A stretch of 64,000 bases of DNA from Actinopolyspora lacussalsi. GTDB taxonomy: Bacteria > Actinomycetota > Actinomycetes > Mycobacteriales > Pseudonocardiaceae. Below, in pieces: positions 46,176 to 54,429 of the stretch. The notes under the pieces were generated by a model. That model was not told the DNA's origin. It saw only the letters and a program-made list of their open reading frames with translations, and did not search any database. The translations under genes and the position numbers were made by a program. The stretch lies in contig JAURUC010000001.1 in NCBI GenBank assembly GCA_030803735.1, forward strand, positions 1,559,501 through 1,623,500. Direction: 5' to 3'. Numbering within the stretch: the stretch's first letter is position 1; the number at the start of each line of letters is the position of its first letter.

Positions 46176-47710
46176 TGAGCCGCACAGCACAGCTGCTGCA
46201 CGGACTTCTGGACGCGGCGGCCGACCGTAGCCCTCAATCCACCGCGTTGAGCTCGCGAAACCACAGCCTGACTTACCAGGAACTCGCCACAGCGAGCACA
46301 ACCATGGCCGCTCTCCTGCAGCGCGAAGGACTGCGGCGTGGCGACCGGATCGTCGTCACCGCAGCCGACGGAATCGGCATCACCATGCTGGTCTACGCGG
46401 CCTCCCGGCTGGGTGCCGTCTTCAGCGTGCTGCACGAACAGGCACGCGGCGGACCACTCGAGCACGTGCTGCGCGATTGCGAACCCACACTGTTGGTGTC
46501 CGACGACCCCGAAGCAGGGCGGACTGCCGCCGAGCAGTCCGTACCGTTCCTCGACCTCGACGAGCTCGTTACGACAGCGCTCGACACAGGGAGCACACCC
46601 ACGCCCACCGGCCAGAACGTCCTGGCCGTGGATCCCGTCAGCCTGATCTACACCTCCGGGACCACCTCGCTGCCCAAGGCAGTGGTCAGTACTCATCAGC
46701 AGGTTCTCTTCGCCGTGTCCGCGATCCAGGAGTGCCTGGAGTATCGGGGCGACGACGTCGTGTACTGTCCGCTGCCGCTCTCCTTCGACTACGGCCTCTA
46801 CCAAATCTACCTGGCAGCCCTGAGCGGTGCCCGCCTGCACCTGGGCACTGTCGCCGAGTCCGGTCCACCGCTGCTGCGCAGCCTGGAAGACGTCGGAGCG
46901 ACCGTGCTGCCCTCGATGCCCTCCATCGCGGATCGGCTCGCCTGGCTGCTCAACCGCAGCAGCGAGGGACCGAGCCGGCTGCGCCTGCTCACCAACACCG
47001 GAGCGGCGTTGTCCGAAACCACCATGTCCGCGCTGCGCGCCGTGCTCCCTCATCTGCGGATCCAGGTCATGTACGGGCTCACGGAGTGCAAACGCACGGC
47101 GATCATGCCGCCGGACGGCGACCTCGACCACCCGGGCTCATGTGGATTGCCGCTGCCCGGCACCGAGGTCGTCGTCGTCGACGACGGCGGGAACCGGCTG
47201 CCTCCCGGCGAGATCGGCCAGTTCGTCGTGCGCGGTCCGAACGTCATGACCGGCTACTGGCGGCGTCCCGAGCTGACCGCCGAGCGCTTCCCCCGCACGG
47301 AGGGACTGTTCCCCGAGCTGCGCACCGGCGACTACGGCTGGCAGGACGACGAGGGTTATCTCTACTTCTCCGGCCGCCACGACGACCTCTACAAGGAACA
47401 GGGATTCCGGCTCAGCACCACCGAGGTCGAGGCCGCCGCGATCGGCGTCGACGGGGTGACCTCGGCCACGGTCCTGCCGCCCGAAGGTAAGCAAACCGCG
47501 CTCCTCGTGGTGGTCGCCGACATCACCGCCGACGAGGTGCGCGAGCGCATGCGCGACCACATTGAGCCCTTCAAGATCCCGCGGCGCTGCGTTCGCCTCG
47601 ACACCCTGCCCACCAACAGCAACGGCAAGGTCGACCGCAAGCAGCTGGCCGCTCTGGTCGATCCGACCCCGGCAACATCGGAGCCCTTGCGGGCCCATGT
47701 CTCCCACTGA
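46175..47710 (+). CDS. Acyl/aminoacyl-AMP ligase
   Basis: A 511-residue adenylate-forming enzyme. Core motifs: YTSGTTSLPKAVV (A3), FDYGLYQ (A4), YGLTECKR (A5), LRTGDYG (A7) and NSNGKVDRKQL (A10 with catalytic Lys). It resembles stand-alone ligases that load beta- or omega-amino acids onto discrete ACPs (VinN/FlvN type) and exosortase-associated ligases found beside similar decarboxylases and ACPs. It would activate an amino acid, perhaps aspartate through its beta-carboxylate, and load it on the following ACP. ATG 46175 shares a base with the previous stop; GAGGAG lies 6 bases upstream. Confidence 0.85.
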   Translation: MSRTAQLLHGLLDAAADRSPQSTALSSRNHSLTYQELATASTTMAALLQREGLRRGDRIVVTAADGIGITMLVYAASRLGAVFSVLHEQARGGPLEHVLRDCEPTLLVSDDPEAGRTAAEQSVPFLDLDELVTTALDTGSTPTPTGQNVLAVDPVSLIYTSGTTSLPKAVVSTHQQVLFAVSAIQECLEYRGDDVVYCPLPLSFDYGLYQIYLAALSGARLHLGTVAESGPPLLRSLEDVGATVLPSMPSIADRLAWLLNRSSEGPSRLRLLTNTGAALSETTMSALRAVLPHLRIQVMYGLTECKRTAIMPPDGDLDHPGSCGLPLPGTEVVVVDDGGNRLPPGEIGQFVVRGPNVMTGYWRRPELTAERFPRTEGLFPELRTGDYGWQDDEGYLYFSGRHDDLYKEQGFRLSTTEVEAAAIGVDGVTSATVLPPEGKQTALLVVVADITADEVRERMRDHIEPFKIPRRCVRLDTLPTNSNGKVDRKQLAALVDPTPATSEPLRAHVSH

Positions 47711-47759
47711 TCTCCACGCCCGATCACAGCAATCCTGCACCGAACGAAAGGACATCACC

Positions 47760-48023
47760 ATGGACCGCCAGAACGTCGTCACCGCGCTGGAGGACGCCCT
47801 CACCGAGGTGCTGGAGCGACCCGTCACCGGCCTCACCGGTGATGTGAAGCTCTTCGACGACCTGCACCTCGACTCCACGACCATGCTCGAAATGCTCATG
47901 GCGCTGGAGGATTCCATCGGCCTGGTCGTCGACCCCGAGGACCTGGACGTCGACGACTTCCTCTCGGTGGAGACCTTCACCGACTTCGTCCTCGCCGCGA
48001 CGTTCAAGGAGATGACGGCATGA
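47760..48023 (+). CDS. Discrete acyl carrier protein
   Basis: An 87-residue ACP with phosphopantetheine site Ser39 in DLHLDSTTMLEML and acidic helices II-III. GAAAGG precedes the ATG by about 7 bases. It overlaps ectB by ATGA. As the only free carrier protein in the operon, it is the expected partner of the ligase, decarboxylase and ammonia-lyase domain. Confidence 0.88.
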   Translation: MDRQNVVTALEDALTEVLERPVTGLTGDVKLFDDLHLDSTTMLEMLMALEDSIGLVVDPEDLDVDDFLSVETFTDFVLAATFKEMTA

Positions 48024-49282
48024 CGCTCACTCAGCCCGATTTGAGAGCATTCACGACCCTGGAGTCGGAGGCGCGCAGCTACTGCCGCAGCTGGCCCACC
48101 GTGTTTGACCGCGCGCAGGGCAGCCGCATGTACGACGAAGACGGGCACGAGTACCTGGACTTCTTCGCTGGCGCCGGAGCCCTCAACTACGGCCACAACA
48201 ACGCAGTGTTGAAGCGCGCCCTGCTCGACTACCTGGAACGCGACGGAGTCACTCACGGCCTGGATATGTCGACCATGGCCAAGCGCGCGTTCCTCGAACT
48301 CTTCCAGAACACGATCCTGGGTCCACGGCAACTGCCCTACAAGGTCATGTTCCCGGGCCCGACGGGCACCAACGCCGTCGAGTCCGCCCTCAAGCTAGCG
48401 CGCAAGGTAACCGGCCGCGAGACGGTCGTTTCTTTCACCAATGGCTTCCACGGCATGTCGCTGGGCTCCCTCGCGGTGACCGGTAACGCGTTCAAACGGG
48501 CAGGCGCGGGCGTTCCGCTCGTGCACACCACGACGATGCCCTTCGACAACTACCTGAACGGGACGACACCTGACTTTCTGTGGTTCGAGCGGTTGCTCGA
48601 GGACCACGGATCCGGGCTGGACCAGCCGGCCGCGGTGATCGTGGAGACTGTCCAGGGTGAGGGCGGCATCAACGTGGCAAGCCCGCAGTGGCTGCGTGCC
48701 CTCGCCGAGCTCTGCCGACGACAAGACATGCTGCTGATCGTTGACGACATCCAGATGGGCTGCGGTCGCACCGGAGCATTTTTCTCATTCGAGGAATCCG
48801 GCATCACCCCGGACATCGTCACTGTCTCCAAGTCCATCAGCGGCTACGGATTGCCCATGTCCCTCTGTCTGTTCCGACCAGAACTGGACGTCTGGGAACC
48901 GGGCGAACACAACGGCACCTTCCGCGGCAACAACCCCGCGTTCGTCACCGCGGCCGCCGCCCTCGGGACCTACTGGGCCGACGATGAGCTGGAGCGGCAG
49001 ACCGCGGTACACGCCCTGACCATCGAGGCTGTGCTGCGCGACATCGTCGCCCACCACAGCGGATCCGCCTACCGCGGCCGCGGAATGGCCTGGGGTCTGG
49101 AGCTCGACGATCACCGGCACGCCGGCCGCGCCGCCAGTCGGGCCTTCGAACACGGACTACTCGTCGAAACCGCTGGAGCACGTGGCGAGGTCGTCAAGCT
49201 GCTTCCCCCACTGACCATCACCACCGACGATCTCGACGACGGACTACACATCGTTCAGCGCGCCGTCGACGAAACGGCATGA
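48020..49282 (+). CDS. ectB: Diaminobutyrate-2-oxoglutarate transaminase
   Basis: A 420-residue class III PLP aminotransferase with EctB-specific features: FFAGAGALNYGHNN, MFPGPTGTNAVESALKLARK, IVDDIQMGCGRTGAFFSFEE (PLP-ring Asp) and Schiff-base Lys271 in VTVSKSISGYG. It forms L-2,4-diaminobutyrate from aspartate semialdehyde. It is translationally coupled to the ACP gene, which ties diaminobutyrate supply to the acyl-carrier machinery. Nothing suggests loss of function. Confidence 0.93.
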   Translation: MTLTQPDLRAFTTLESEARSYCRSWPTVFDRAQGSRMYDEDGHEYLDFFAGAGALNYGHNNAVLKRALLDYLERDGVTHGLDMSTMAKRAFLELFQNTILGPRQLPYKVMFPGPTGTNAVESALKLARKVTGRETVVSFTNGFHGMSLGSLAVTGNAFKRAGAGVPLVHTTTMPFDNYLNGTTPDFLWFERLLEDHGSGLDQPAAVIVETVQGEGGINVASPQWLRALAELCRRQDMLLIVDDIQMGCGRTGAFFSFEESGITPDIVTVSKSISGYGLPMSLCLFRPELDVWEPGEHNGTFRGNNPAFVTAAAALGTYWADDELERQTAVHALTIEAVLRDIVAHHSGSAYRGRGMAWGLELDDHRHAGRAASRAFEHGLLVETAGARGEVVKLLPPLTITTDDLDDGLHIVQRAVDETA

Positions 49283-49322
49283 GCGCACCCGGCACTGCGG
49301 ACAGCGAAAGGACTCACTCACC

Positions 49323-49862
49323 ATGACGACCACCGATGTCTCTGCGGCTCGCGCAGACCACGACACTGTCGGAACCAAGCAGGCGGCATTTCGGGCACCG
49401 ATGCCCCAGGACGCGCACGCCGTGTGGCAACTGGTCGAGAACACTCCCGGCCTGGACTCCAACAGCCGCTACCAATACATGCTGTGGTTCCGGGACTTCA
49501 CTGACGGTTCGCTGGTCGCGACCGTGGACGACGAGCTAGTCGGCTTCCTCACTGGCTACCGCCGACCCGATGAGCCCGATACCTACTTTGTCTGGCAGAC
49601 CGCTGTCAACGCGCGCCACGGCATCCCCTTTCTCGGCGTAAAACTCTTCCAGGCCGCAGCCGATCAGCAGGTAACCAATGGCGCCCGGTACGTCGAGGCC
49701 ACAGTCTCCGCAGAGAACAAGGCGATCATCATGGTGCTGAAGCAGTTCGCCAAGAAACACTCGGCCCCTATCGAGACGCGTGTGCTGTTCCCCAGCAGCC
49801 TCTTCTCCGACGGTCACCACGACGAGATCCTCTACCGGATCGGTCCGTTGACCGCTGCCTGA
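49323..49862 (+). CDS. ectA: Diaminobutyrate acyltransferase (EctA-like, altered donor motif)
   Basis: A 179-residue GNAT protein clearly of the EctA family: FRAPMPQDAHAVWQLVENTP, LDSNSRYQY, YRRPDEPDTYFVWQTAV, EATVSAENKAI and YRIGPLTAA. EctA normally acetylates diaminobutyrate from acetyl-CoA. Compared from memory with the Halomonas EctA, an ungapped alignment puts G100-I-P-F103-L-G105 where RGTGLA (the R-x-x-G-x-A pyrophosphate loop) is expected, so both the Arg and the central Gly are lost. The acyl donor may therefore not be acetyl-CoA; an ACP thioester from the same operon is an attractive alternative. Confidence 0.88.
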   Translation: MTTTDVSAARADHDTVGTKQAAFRAPMPQDAHAVWQLVENTPGLDSNSRYQYMLWFRDFTDGSLVATVDDELVGFLTGYRRPDEPDTYFVWQTAVNARHGIPFLGVKLFQAAADQQVTNGARYVEATVSAENKAIIMVLKQFAKKHSAPIETRVLFPSSLFSDGHHDEILYRIGPLTAA

Positions 49863-49907
49863 CTCCGTCCGCGTTCCTAAAACTGGGTCCGATTGGAGAG
49901 ATCTGCC

Positions 49908-51113
49908 ATGGCTCGGCAACCCACGACGTCATACCTCGACATCACCGGCGAGCACTTCCGCATGAACTCGGAAGAAGTCCGCAAAGCGCGAACCACACAC
50001 TGGTACGCGCGAACCGAATGGGGCATCGCCGTCCTGACCTACGAGGACAGCAGCTTCCTGCTGAAGCATCCCCAGCTGACCCAGGGGTCGGCGAAATGGC
50101 CGGCTCAACACGGAGTGGTCGGCGGGCGCTTCGACACGTGGTGGCAGAAGACGCTGCTCGTCCTAGAAGGAGACGAACACAACCGGATTCGGCGCCTGGT
50201 CAACCCGGCGTTCTCCGCGCGCCAGATAGAACCGATGCACGACCGGTTCCGGTCGCTCGCGGACGAGCTGATCGACGACTGGATCGACCACGGACAGACC
50301 GAGTTCGCCAGTGGTTTCGCCGCACCGTATGCGACAAGGATCCTGTGCATGATGCTGGGGATCGCCGAGCACGACTGGAAGAAGATCCACGAGCTCGCGG
50401 CCACCATCGGGCTGGGTCTCGGTGTCACCATCAAACAGAACATCGCTTCGATTGACGACGCCGTCGTCGAGCTCACTCGGTACGCGCGGTCCCTAGTCCA
50501 GAGTAGGAGAGAGTCACCTCGGAATGACGTCCTCAGCACGTTGGTGGCAACGCGGGACGCCGACGCCGGAAAACTCTCGGACGAGGAGCTGGTCAATCTC
50601 GTCATCCTGCTCATCTTCGCGGGGATCGACACTACCCGAAACCAGCTAGCACTGAGTATCGAGTCATTCTCGAAGCAGCCCGACCAATGGGAGAAACTGG
50701 CCGCAGATCCTGATCGATACGCCACCAAGGCGGTCGAGGAAGCGCTTCGGGTCAACCCGATCGGCCGATGGATCTCGCGCGAAGCTGCGGAAACCTTCCA
50801 GCACCGGGAGCGCACAATCGAGAAGGGTTCGACAGTGCATCTGTTCACCCTGATATCCGCCACCGATCCTGCCGAGTTCGGCAACCCGGACCGCATCGAC
50901 CTCGAAGTCGAGCGCTCGCCGCATTTCGCGTTCGGTGGCGGGATACACCATTGCCTGGGCCATTTCGTGGCCAGGGCCGACATCGGTGTGGCGCTCTCGG
51001 CGATGGCCACGCGCATTACCGACCTGCGCATCGGAGAAGGAGCCGAGTGGCTGCCCGACTCCGGAAACACAGGTGCGGTCACGTTGCCGATCACATTCGC
51101 CCAGCGTCACTGA
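49908..51113 (+). CDS. Cytochrome P450
   Basis: A 401-residue bacterial class I P450. The I-helix oxygen motif AGIDTT is at 238-243, ExxR is EALR at 278-281, and the heme-thiolate Cys349 is in FAFGGGIHHCLGHF. Start at 49908 with GGAGAG about 8 bases upstream. It is followed by its ferredoxin and a ferredoxin reductase, giving a complete three-component system inside the ectoine operon. Its substrate is probably the cyclic or acylated diaminobutyrate product. No P450 belongs to the known ectoine or 5-hydroxyectoine route. Confidence 0.93.
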   Translation: MARQPTTSYLDITGEHFRMNSEEVRKARTTHWYARTEWGIAVLTYEDSSFLLKHPQLTQGSAKWPAQHGVVGGRFDTWWQKTLLVLEGDEHNRIRRLVNPAFSARQIEPMHDRFRSLADELIDDWIDHGQTEFASGFAAPYATRILCMMLGIAEHDWKKIHELAATIGLGLGVTIKQNIASIDDAVVELTRYARSLVQSRRESPRNDVLSTLVATRDADAGKLSDEELVNLVILLIFAGIDTTRNQLALSIESFSKQPDQWEKLAADPDRYATKAVEEALRVNPIGRWISREAAETFQHRERTIEKGSTVHLFTLISATDPAEFGNPDRIDLEVERSPHFAFGGGIHHCLGHFVARADIGVALSAMATRITDLRIGEGAEWLPDSGNTGAVTLPITFAQRH

Positions 51114-51133
51114 GCTACTTTAGGGAGAACATC

Positions 51134-51331
51134 GTGAAGATCGTCGTCGACCAAGTAAAGTGCCAGAATCACGGACTGTGCGCGATTTCGGCTCCGGCCA
51201 ACTTCGCGCTCGACACTGACGGGAAACTCCAGTACCACGAGTCGTTCAATGAAGAGAACATCGACGACATCGAGGACGCTGTCGACTCCTGCCCTCTGCA
51301 GGCCATCACTCTGAGTCGTGATGCAGCATGA
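51134..51331 (+). CDS. P450-type ferredoxin, Cys-to-His ligand variant
   Basis: A 65-residue small ferredoxin. The cluster motif is C-x2-H-x2-C (CQNHGLC) with a final Cys in SCPL, the [3Fe-4S]/His variant common in actinomycete P450-associated ferredoxins. GTG start with AGGGAG 6 bases upstream. Its stop overlaps the reductase start (ATGA). It should pass electrons from the reductase to the P450. Confidence 0.9.
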   Translation: MKIVVDQVKCQNHGLCAISAPANFALDTDGKLQYHESFNEENIDDIEDAVDSCPLQAITLSRDAA

Positions 51332-52548
51332 CTGTCGACGGGCCAGTGGTTGGCGTGGTCGGCACCGGTATCGCCGGACTGCAGTCAGCGAACGCGGTAC
51401 TCGAGCGCAATCCTGATGCCAGGATCGTCATCTTCGGAGACGAGACCCACCGCACCTACAACCGGCCGGGTCTGACAAAGAAGAGGTACCAACTACTGAC
51501 CTCCGGCACGACCATCACCGACGAACTGAAGGTCGATGGAGCCGCAAGCGACAGCGCGACCTGGCGCCTGGGGACCCGGGTCGAATCCGCCGACCTGTAC
51601 AACAAGGTCCTGCAACTGAGGACCGGCGAGACATTCGACTACGACAGTCTCGTGATCGCCACAGGTGTACGCCCGCGGATCTCGGCCGAGGACGCCAGGG
51701 AGTGCGCGATCCACATGCACAAGACCCTGCGCGATCTCGACGACGCGCATCACATCCACCGTGATCTCCGGACGGGCACAGAACTGACGATCGTGGGTTC
51801 CGGATTCGTCGCCTGTGAGTTGGCCTCCCTAGCCACGGAGTACGGCTGTGCCGTCGCCATGCTGGAAGCGCGGCGACGTGGCCCATTCGAGCGCGTTCTG
51901 GGTGAACGCATCGCAACGGCGCTCGGGCGTTGGATGACCCGGAACGGCGTCACGTTCCTGACCGGCGATTCCGCGAGGGATCGGCTCTGCAACGGCGATT
52001 CCTCGGCGCACTCGGAGCCCTCGTCGGACCGATCTCTGCTCGTCGAGGCGATCGGCAGTGTTCCCAACGTGGAATGGCTGCACGGGAACGGTCTGGATCT
52101 GTCCGACGGTGTGCGCGTCGACGAACACATGCGCGTGCCAGAGTGCGCGGACGTGTACGCGGCTGGGGACGTCGCCCGCTACCCCGACCCGTGGACAGCG
52201 GAAAGCCTCACGCGCAGGGAGTTCTGGAAGAACGCGATCGACACCGGCGATCTCGCGGGTAGGTCGTTGGCGTCATCCCTGGGGTGCGGATCGAAGATCT
52301 CCCACATCAGGTACTTCCCTCTCATGAGCACCGAGGTCTTCGGACTGCGTATCCAGATCGCGGGAAACCCGAAGGCAGCCACCTCCATGGAGGTCGTCCG
52401 CGGAGATCTGGACCGGCTGGATCACGGAGTGGTCGTCACGTTCTCGAAGGAGGATCTATTGGTCGGAGTCGCTTATCTGGACAAGGGTGCTCGACTCAAC
52501 AGCATCTACATCGACCTTGTGAAAACGCTGAAGGCGCATCGGCGCTGA
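51328..52548 (+). CDS. FAD-dependent ferredoxin reductase
   Basis: A 406-residue pyridine-nucleotide-disulfide-type oxidoreductase. The N-terminal FAD motif is VGVVGTGIAGLQSA, the NAD(P) motif is LTIVGSGFVACELASLA, and the second FAD motif DVYAAGDVARYPD is near residue 275. This is the ferredoxin reductase of class I P450 systems. It is coupled to the ferredoxin gene and precedes ectC by about 40 bases. Confidence 0.9.
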   Translation: MTVDGPVVGVVGTGIAGLQSANAVLERNPDARIVIFGDETHRTYNRPGLTKKRYQLLTSGTTITDELKVDGAASDSATWRLGTRVESADLYNKVLQLRTGETFDYDSLVIATGVRPRISAEDARECAIHMHKTLRDLDDAHHIHRDLRTGTELTIVGSGFVACELASLATEYGCAVAMLEARRRGPFERVLGERIATALGRWMTRNGVTFLTGDSARDRLCNGDSSAHSEPSSDRSLLVEAIGSVPNVEWLHGNGLDLSDGVRVDEHMRVPECADVYAAGDVARYPDPWTAESLTRREFWKNAIDTGDLAGRSLASSLGCGSKISHIRYFPLMSTEVFGLRIQIAGNPKAATSMEVVRGDLDRLDHGVVVTFSKEDLLVGVAYLDKGARLNSIYIDLVKTLKAHRR

Positions 52549-52590
52549 TTCGGCTCATGCCGTACATAATTAATAATCAGGAGGATTATC

Positions 52591-53001
52591 ATGCAGGTTC
52601 GTAGGCTTTCGGACATCGAGGGCACAGATCGGGACGTCATGGCCGAATCCGGCACCTGGCGGAGCAAGCGCATCCTGCTCGCATCGGACGGGTTCGGTTA
52701 CTCCGTAGCCGAGACCGTGGTCTATGCCGGCACCGAAACGGACATCTGCTACGCGAACCACGTGGAGGCGGTGTTCTGCATCTCCGGCAAGATGATCCTG
52801 GTCGACCGGGACGAGGACGAGGAGCACGTCATCGAACCCGGCACCCTCCACATCCTCGACGATGCCGACAACCACACGATCAAGCCCATCGTCGACAGCA
52901 CGTTCCTGTGCATCTTCACGCCGCCGCTGACCGGACGTGAGGACCACGACGAGAACGGCGTGTACCCGCTGCTGACCGACGAGATCGTCGAATCGAAGTA
53001 G
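52591..53001 (+). CDS. ectC: Ectoine synthase (EctC) with altered metal-ligand position
   Basis: A 136-residue cupin of the EctC family: RRLSDIEGTDRDV, TWRSKR, YANHVEAVFCISG (Glu59) and FTPPLTGREDHDENGVYPLL. It closes N-acetyl-diaminobutyrate to ectoine. From memory, iron ligands in the Paenibacillus lautus enzyme are Glu57, Tyr85 and His93. The offset here is +2, so they map to Glu59, His87 and His95: the Tyr is replaced by His (GTLHILDDADNHT). This may alter metal or substrate preference. AGGAG lies 7 bases before the ATG. Confidence 0.9.
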   Translation: MQVRRLSDIEGTDRDVMAESGTWRSKRILLASDGFGYSVAETVVYAGTETDICYANHVEAVFCISGKMILVDRDEDEEHVIEPGTLHILDDADNHTIKPIVDSTFLCIFTPPLTGREDHDENGVYPLLTDEIVESK

Positions 53002-53045
53002 ATCATCGCCCATACCGCATTCCCGTTCGGAAAGAGGCGAGGTTC

Positions 53046-53159
53046 GTGTTCGTTCTGTGGATCGTTCTGCTCAGTGTGAGTGGCCTGGGCGTGCTCCTGG
53101 CCGGTGGAGCCGCAGCCTGGGCCCACACCCGAGGTAGGAGGACGACCGATGAGCCGTGA
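53046..53159 (+). CDS. Small single-TM protein
   Basis: A 37-residue frame from GTG 53046 (purine-rich AAGAGGCGAGG upstream). One hydrophobic helix (FVLWIVLLSVSGLGVLLAGG) is followed by a basic/acidic tail. It overlaps the following luciferase-like gene start by 11 bases. It may be a membrane microprotein or a leader for translation of the next gene. Evidence is limited to composition and the ribosome-like site. Confidence 0.35.
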   Translation: MFVLWIVLLSVSGLGVLLAGGAAAWAHTRGRRTTDEP

Positions 53160-54129
53160 CATGCCGCGGTTCAGTGTGGTCGTGGCCGGGCGGGAAGACG
53201 ATCGCCCGCCCACCGAGGCTCTCGCGGTGGCCCGACTGGCCGACCAGTTGGGTTACCGGCATCTGTGGGTCGGGGAAAGCGGGCCCACCTGGGACGGATT
53301 TGCCCTGGCCACCGCGATCGGGCAGGTCACAAACCAAATAGCGATGACCATCGGACCGCTACCGGTATCGCTACGCGACCCGGCCACGATTATCCGTGCC
53401 GCGGCCTCGGTCGCCGTCCTGTCCGCACGCCCGATCGGGATCGCGGTGGGCACCTCCAGCACCCGGATCGTGGAGGGGATCCATGACCGCCCCAGAACCC
53501 GCCCGGCCACCGTGCTGGCCGAGACCTCTCAGGTCCTGGCTCGATCGCTGCACGAGTCCGATGACCAGGAGCTGCGGGCACACGGGTTTCGGCGGCGGCT
53601 TCCCCCACCTGATGGTGGCCTGACCGTGGCGGCCTTCGGCGAGCGGGCGATCGCCGTCGCGGCCCGGTATGCCGACTGGATGCTGCTCGACCTGGTCTCT
53701 CCCGAGCAGGTAGCCGGTCTGCGGTGCAAGCTCGACGCCGCTGCGCGGGCCGCCGGTACTCGCCCGCCGCGCTTGGCCGCATGGCTGCCGGTCGCCGTCG
53801 ACCCCGACGAGGGTGCCTACACCCAAATCCTGGGCAGCATCGCCGGATATCTGACCGTGCGCGGCTACGCCGACATGTTCACTCAGGCCGGTTACGGCCA
53901 CGCCGTCCATCTCGCCCACACAGGCGCCGACCGCGACCAGCTGATCCAAGCGCTCCCGCAGGAAGCCGCACACGATGTCGGCCTCGTCGGGGACCTGACT
54001 ACTGTACGCGCCCGCAGCCAGGCTTACCACCAAGCCGGCCTCGACGAGATCGCCATCCTGCCCGCTACCAGAAGCGACCACCACGGCCAACGCACTCTCG
54101 GCGCGCTCGCCTCGCCGCACGCGCCATAA
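53149..54129 (+). CDS. LLM class flavin/F420 oxidoreductase
   Basis: A 326-residue luciferase-like TIM barrel: FSVVVAGREDDRPPTEALAV, LGYRHLWVGESGPTWDGFAL and MTIGPLPVSLRDP at the N-terminal half, ending GLDEIAILPATR. The group uses FMN or F420. AGGAGG precedes the ATG by 6 bases. It is downstream of ectC on the same strand and could act on the same product, though the gap and the small TM frame leave the operon link open. Confidence 0.82.
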   Translation: MSRDMPRFSVVVAGREDDRPPTEALAVARLADQLGYRHLWVGESGPTWDGFALATAIGQVTNQIAMTIGPLPVSLRDPATIIRAAASVAVLSARPIGIAVGTSSTRIVEGIHDRPRTRPATVLAETSQVLARSLHESDDQELRAHGFRRRLPPPDGGLTVAAFGERAIAVAARYADWMLLDLVSPEQVAGLRCKLDAAARAAGTRPPRLAAWLPVAVDPDEGAYTQILGSIAGYLTVRGYADMFTQAGYGHAVHLAHTGADRDQLIQALPQEAAHDVGLVGDLTTVRARSQAYHQAGLDEIAILPATRSDHHGQRTLGALASPHAP

Positions 54130-54171
54130 ACCCGGACGTAACGACGGAAGACGGGGCGAATATGCAGGGAA

Positions 54172-54420
54172 CGCGGCGTCATCCTGGCCACCTTCACCGA
54201 GTTCGAGGTCAACCTCCTGCGGGCCAGAACGAAGGAAGGCATGGCCGTAGCCAAAGCCAAAGGAAAGCTGCGCGGCAAACAGCCCGAGCTCTCGACGAAG
54301 CAGCAGCGCGAGCTCATGCGCATGTACGGCACTGGCGAGTACACATCGCCGACCTCGCCGAAGTCTTCACCCCAGGCAGTGCCCGCACCACTGGATCACC
54401 AGCATGGCCGCCGCACCGCC
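54172..54420 (+). pseudogene. Serine recombinase (resolvase) C-terminal fragment
   Basis: The frame reads RGVILATFTEFEVNLLRART, KEGMAVAKAKGKLRGKQPEL and STKQQRELMRMYGTGEYT. A -1 shift near 54345 then gives IADLAEVFTPG. This is the end of the catalytic domain and the start of the DNA-binding domain of Tn3-type resolvases; the N-terminal catalytic Ser is absent. A closely similar piece lies inverted at 56651-56835. Confidence 0.75.
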
Positions 54421-54429
54421 GTCGACCAG

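Noticed and set aside
48020..49282. Acetylornithine or GABA aminotransferase instead of EctB
   Set aside because: EctB-type tracts (FFAGAGALNYGHNN, MFPGPTGTNAVESA) and the neighbouring ectA and ectC favour diaminobutyrate transaminase.
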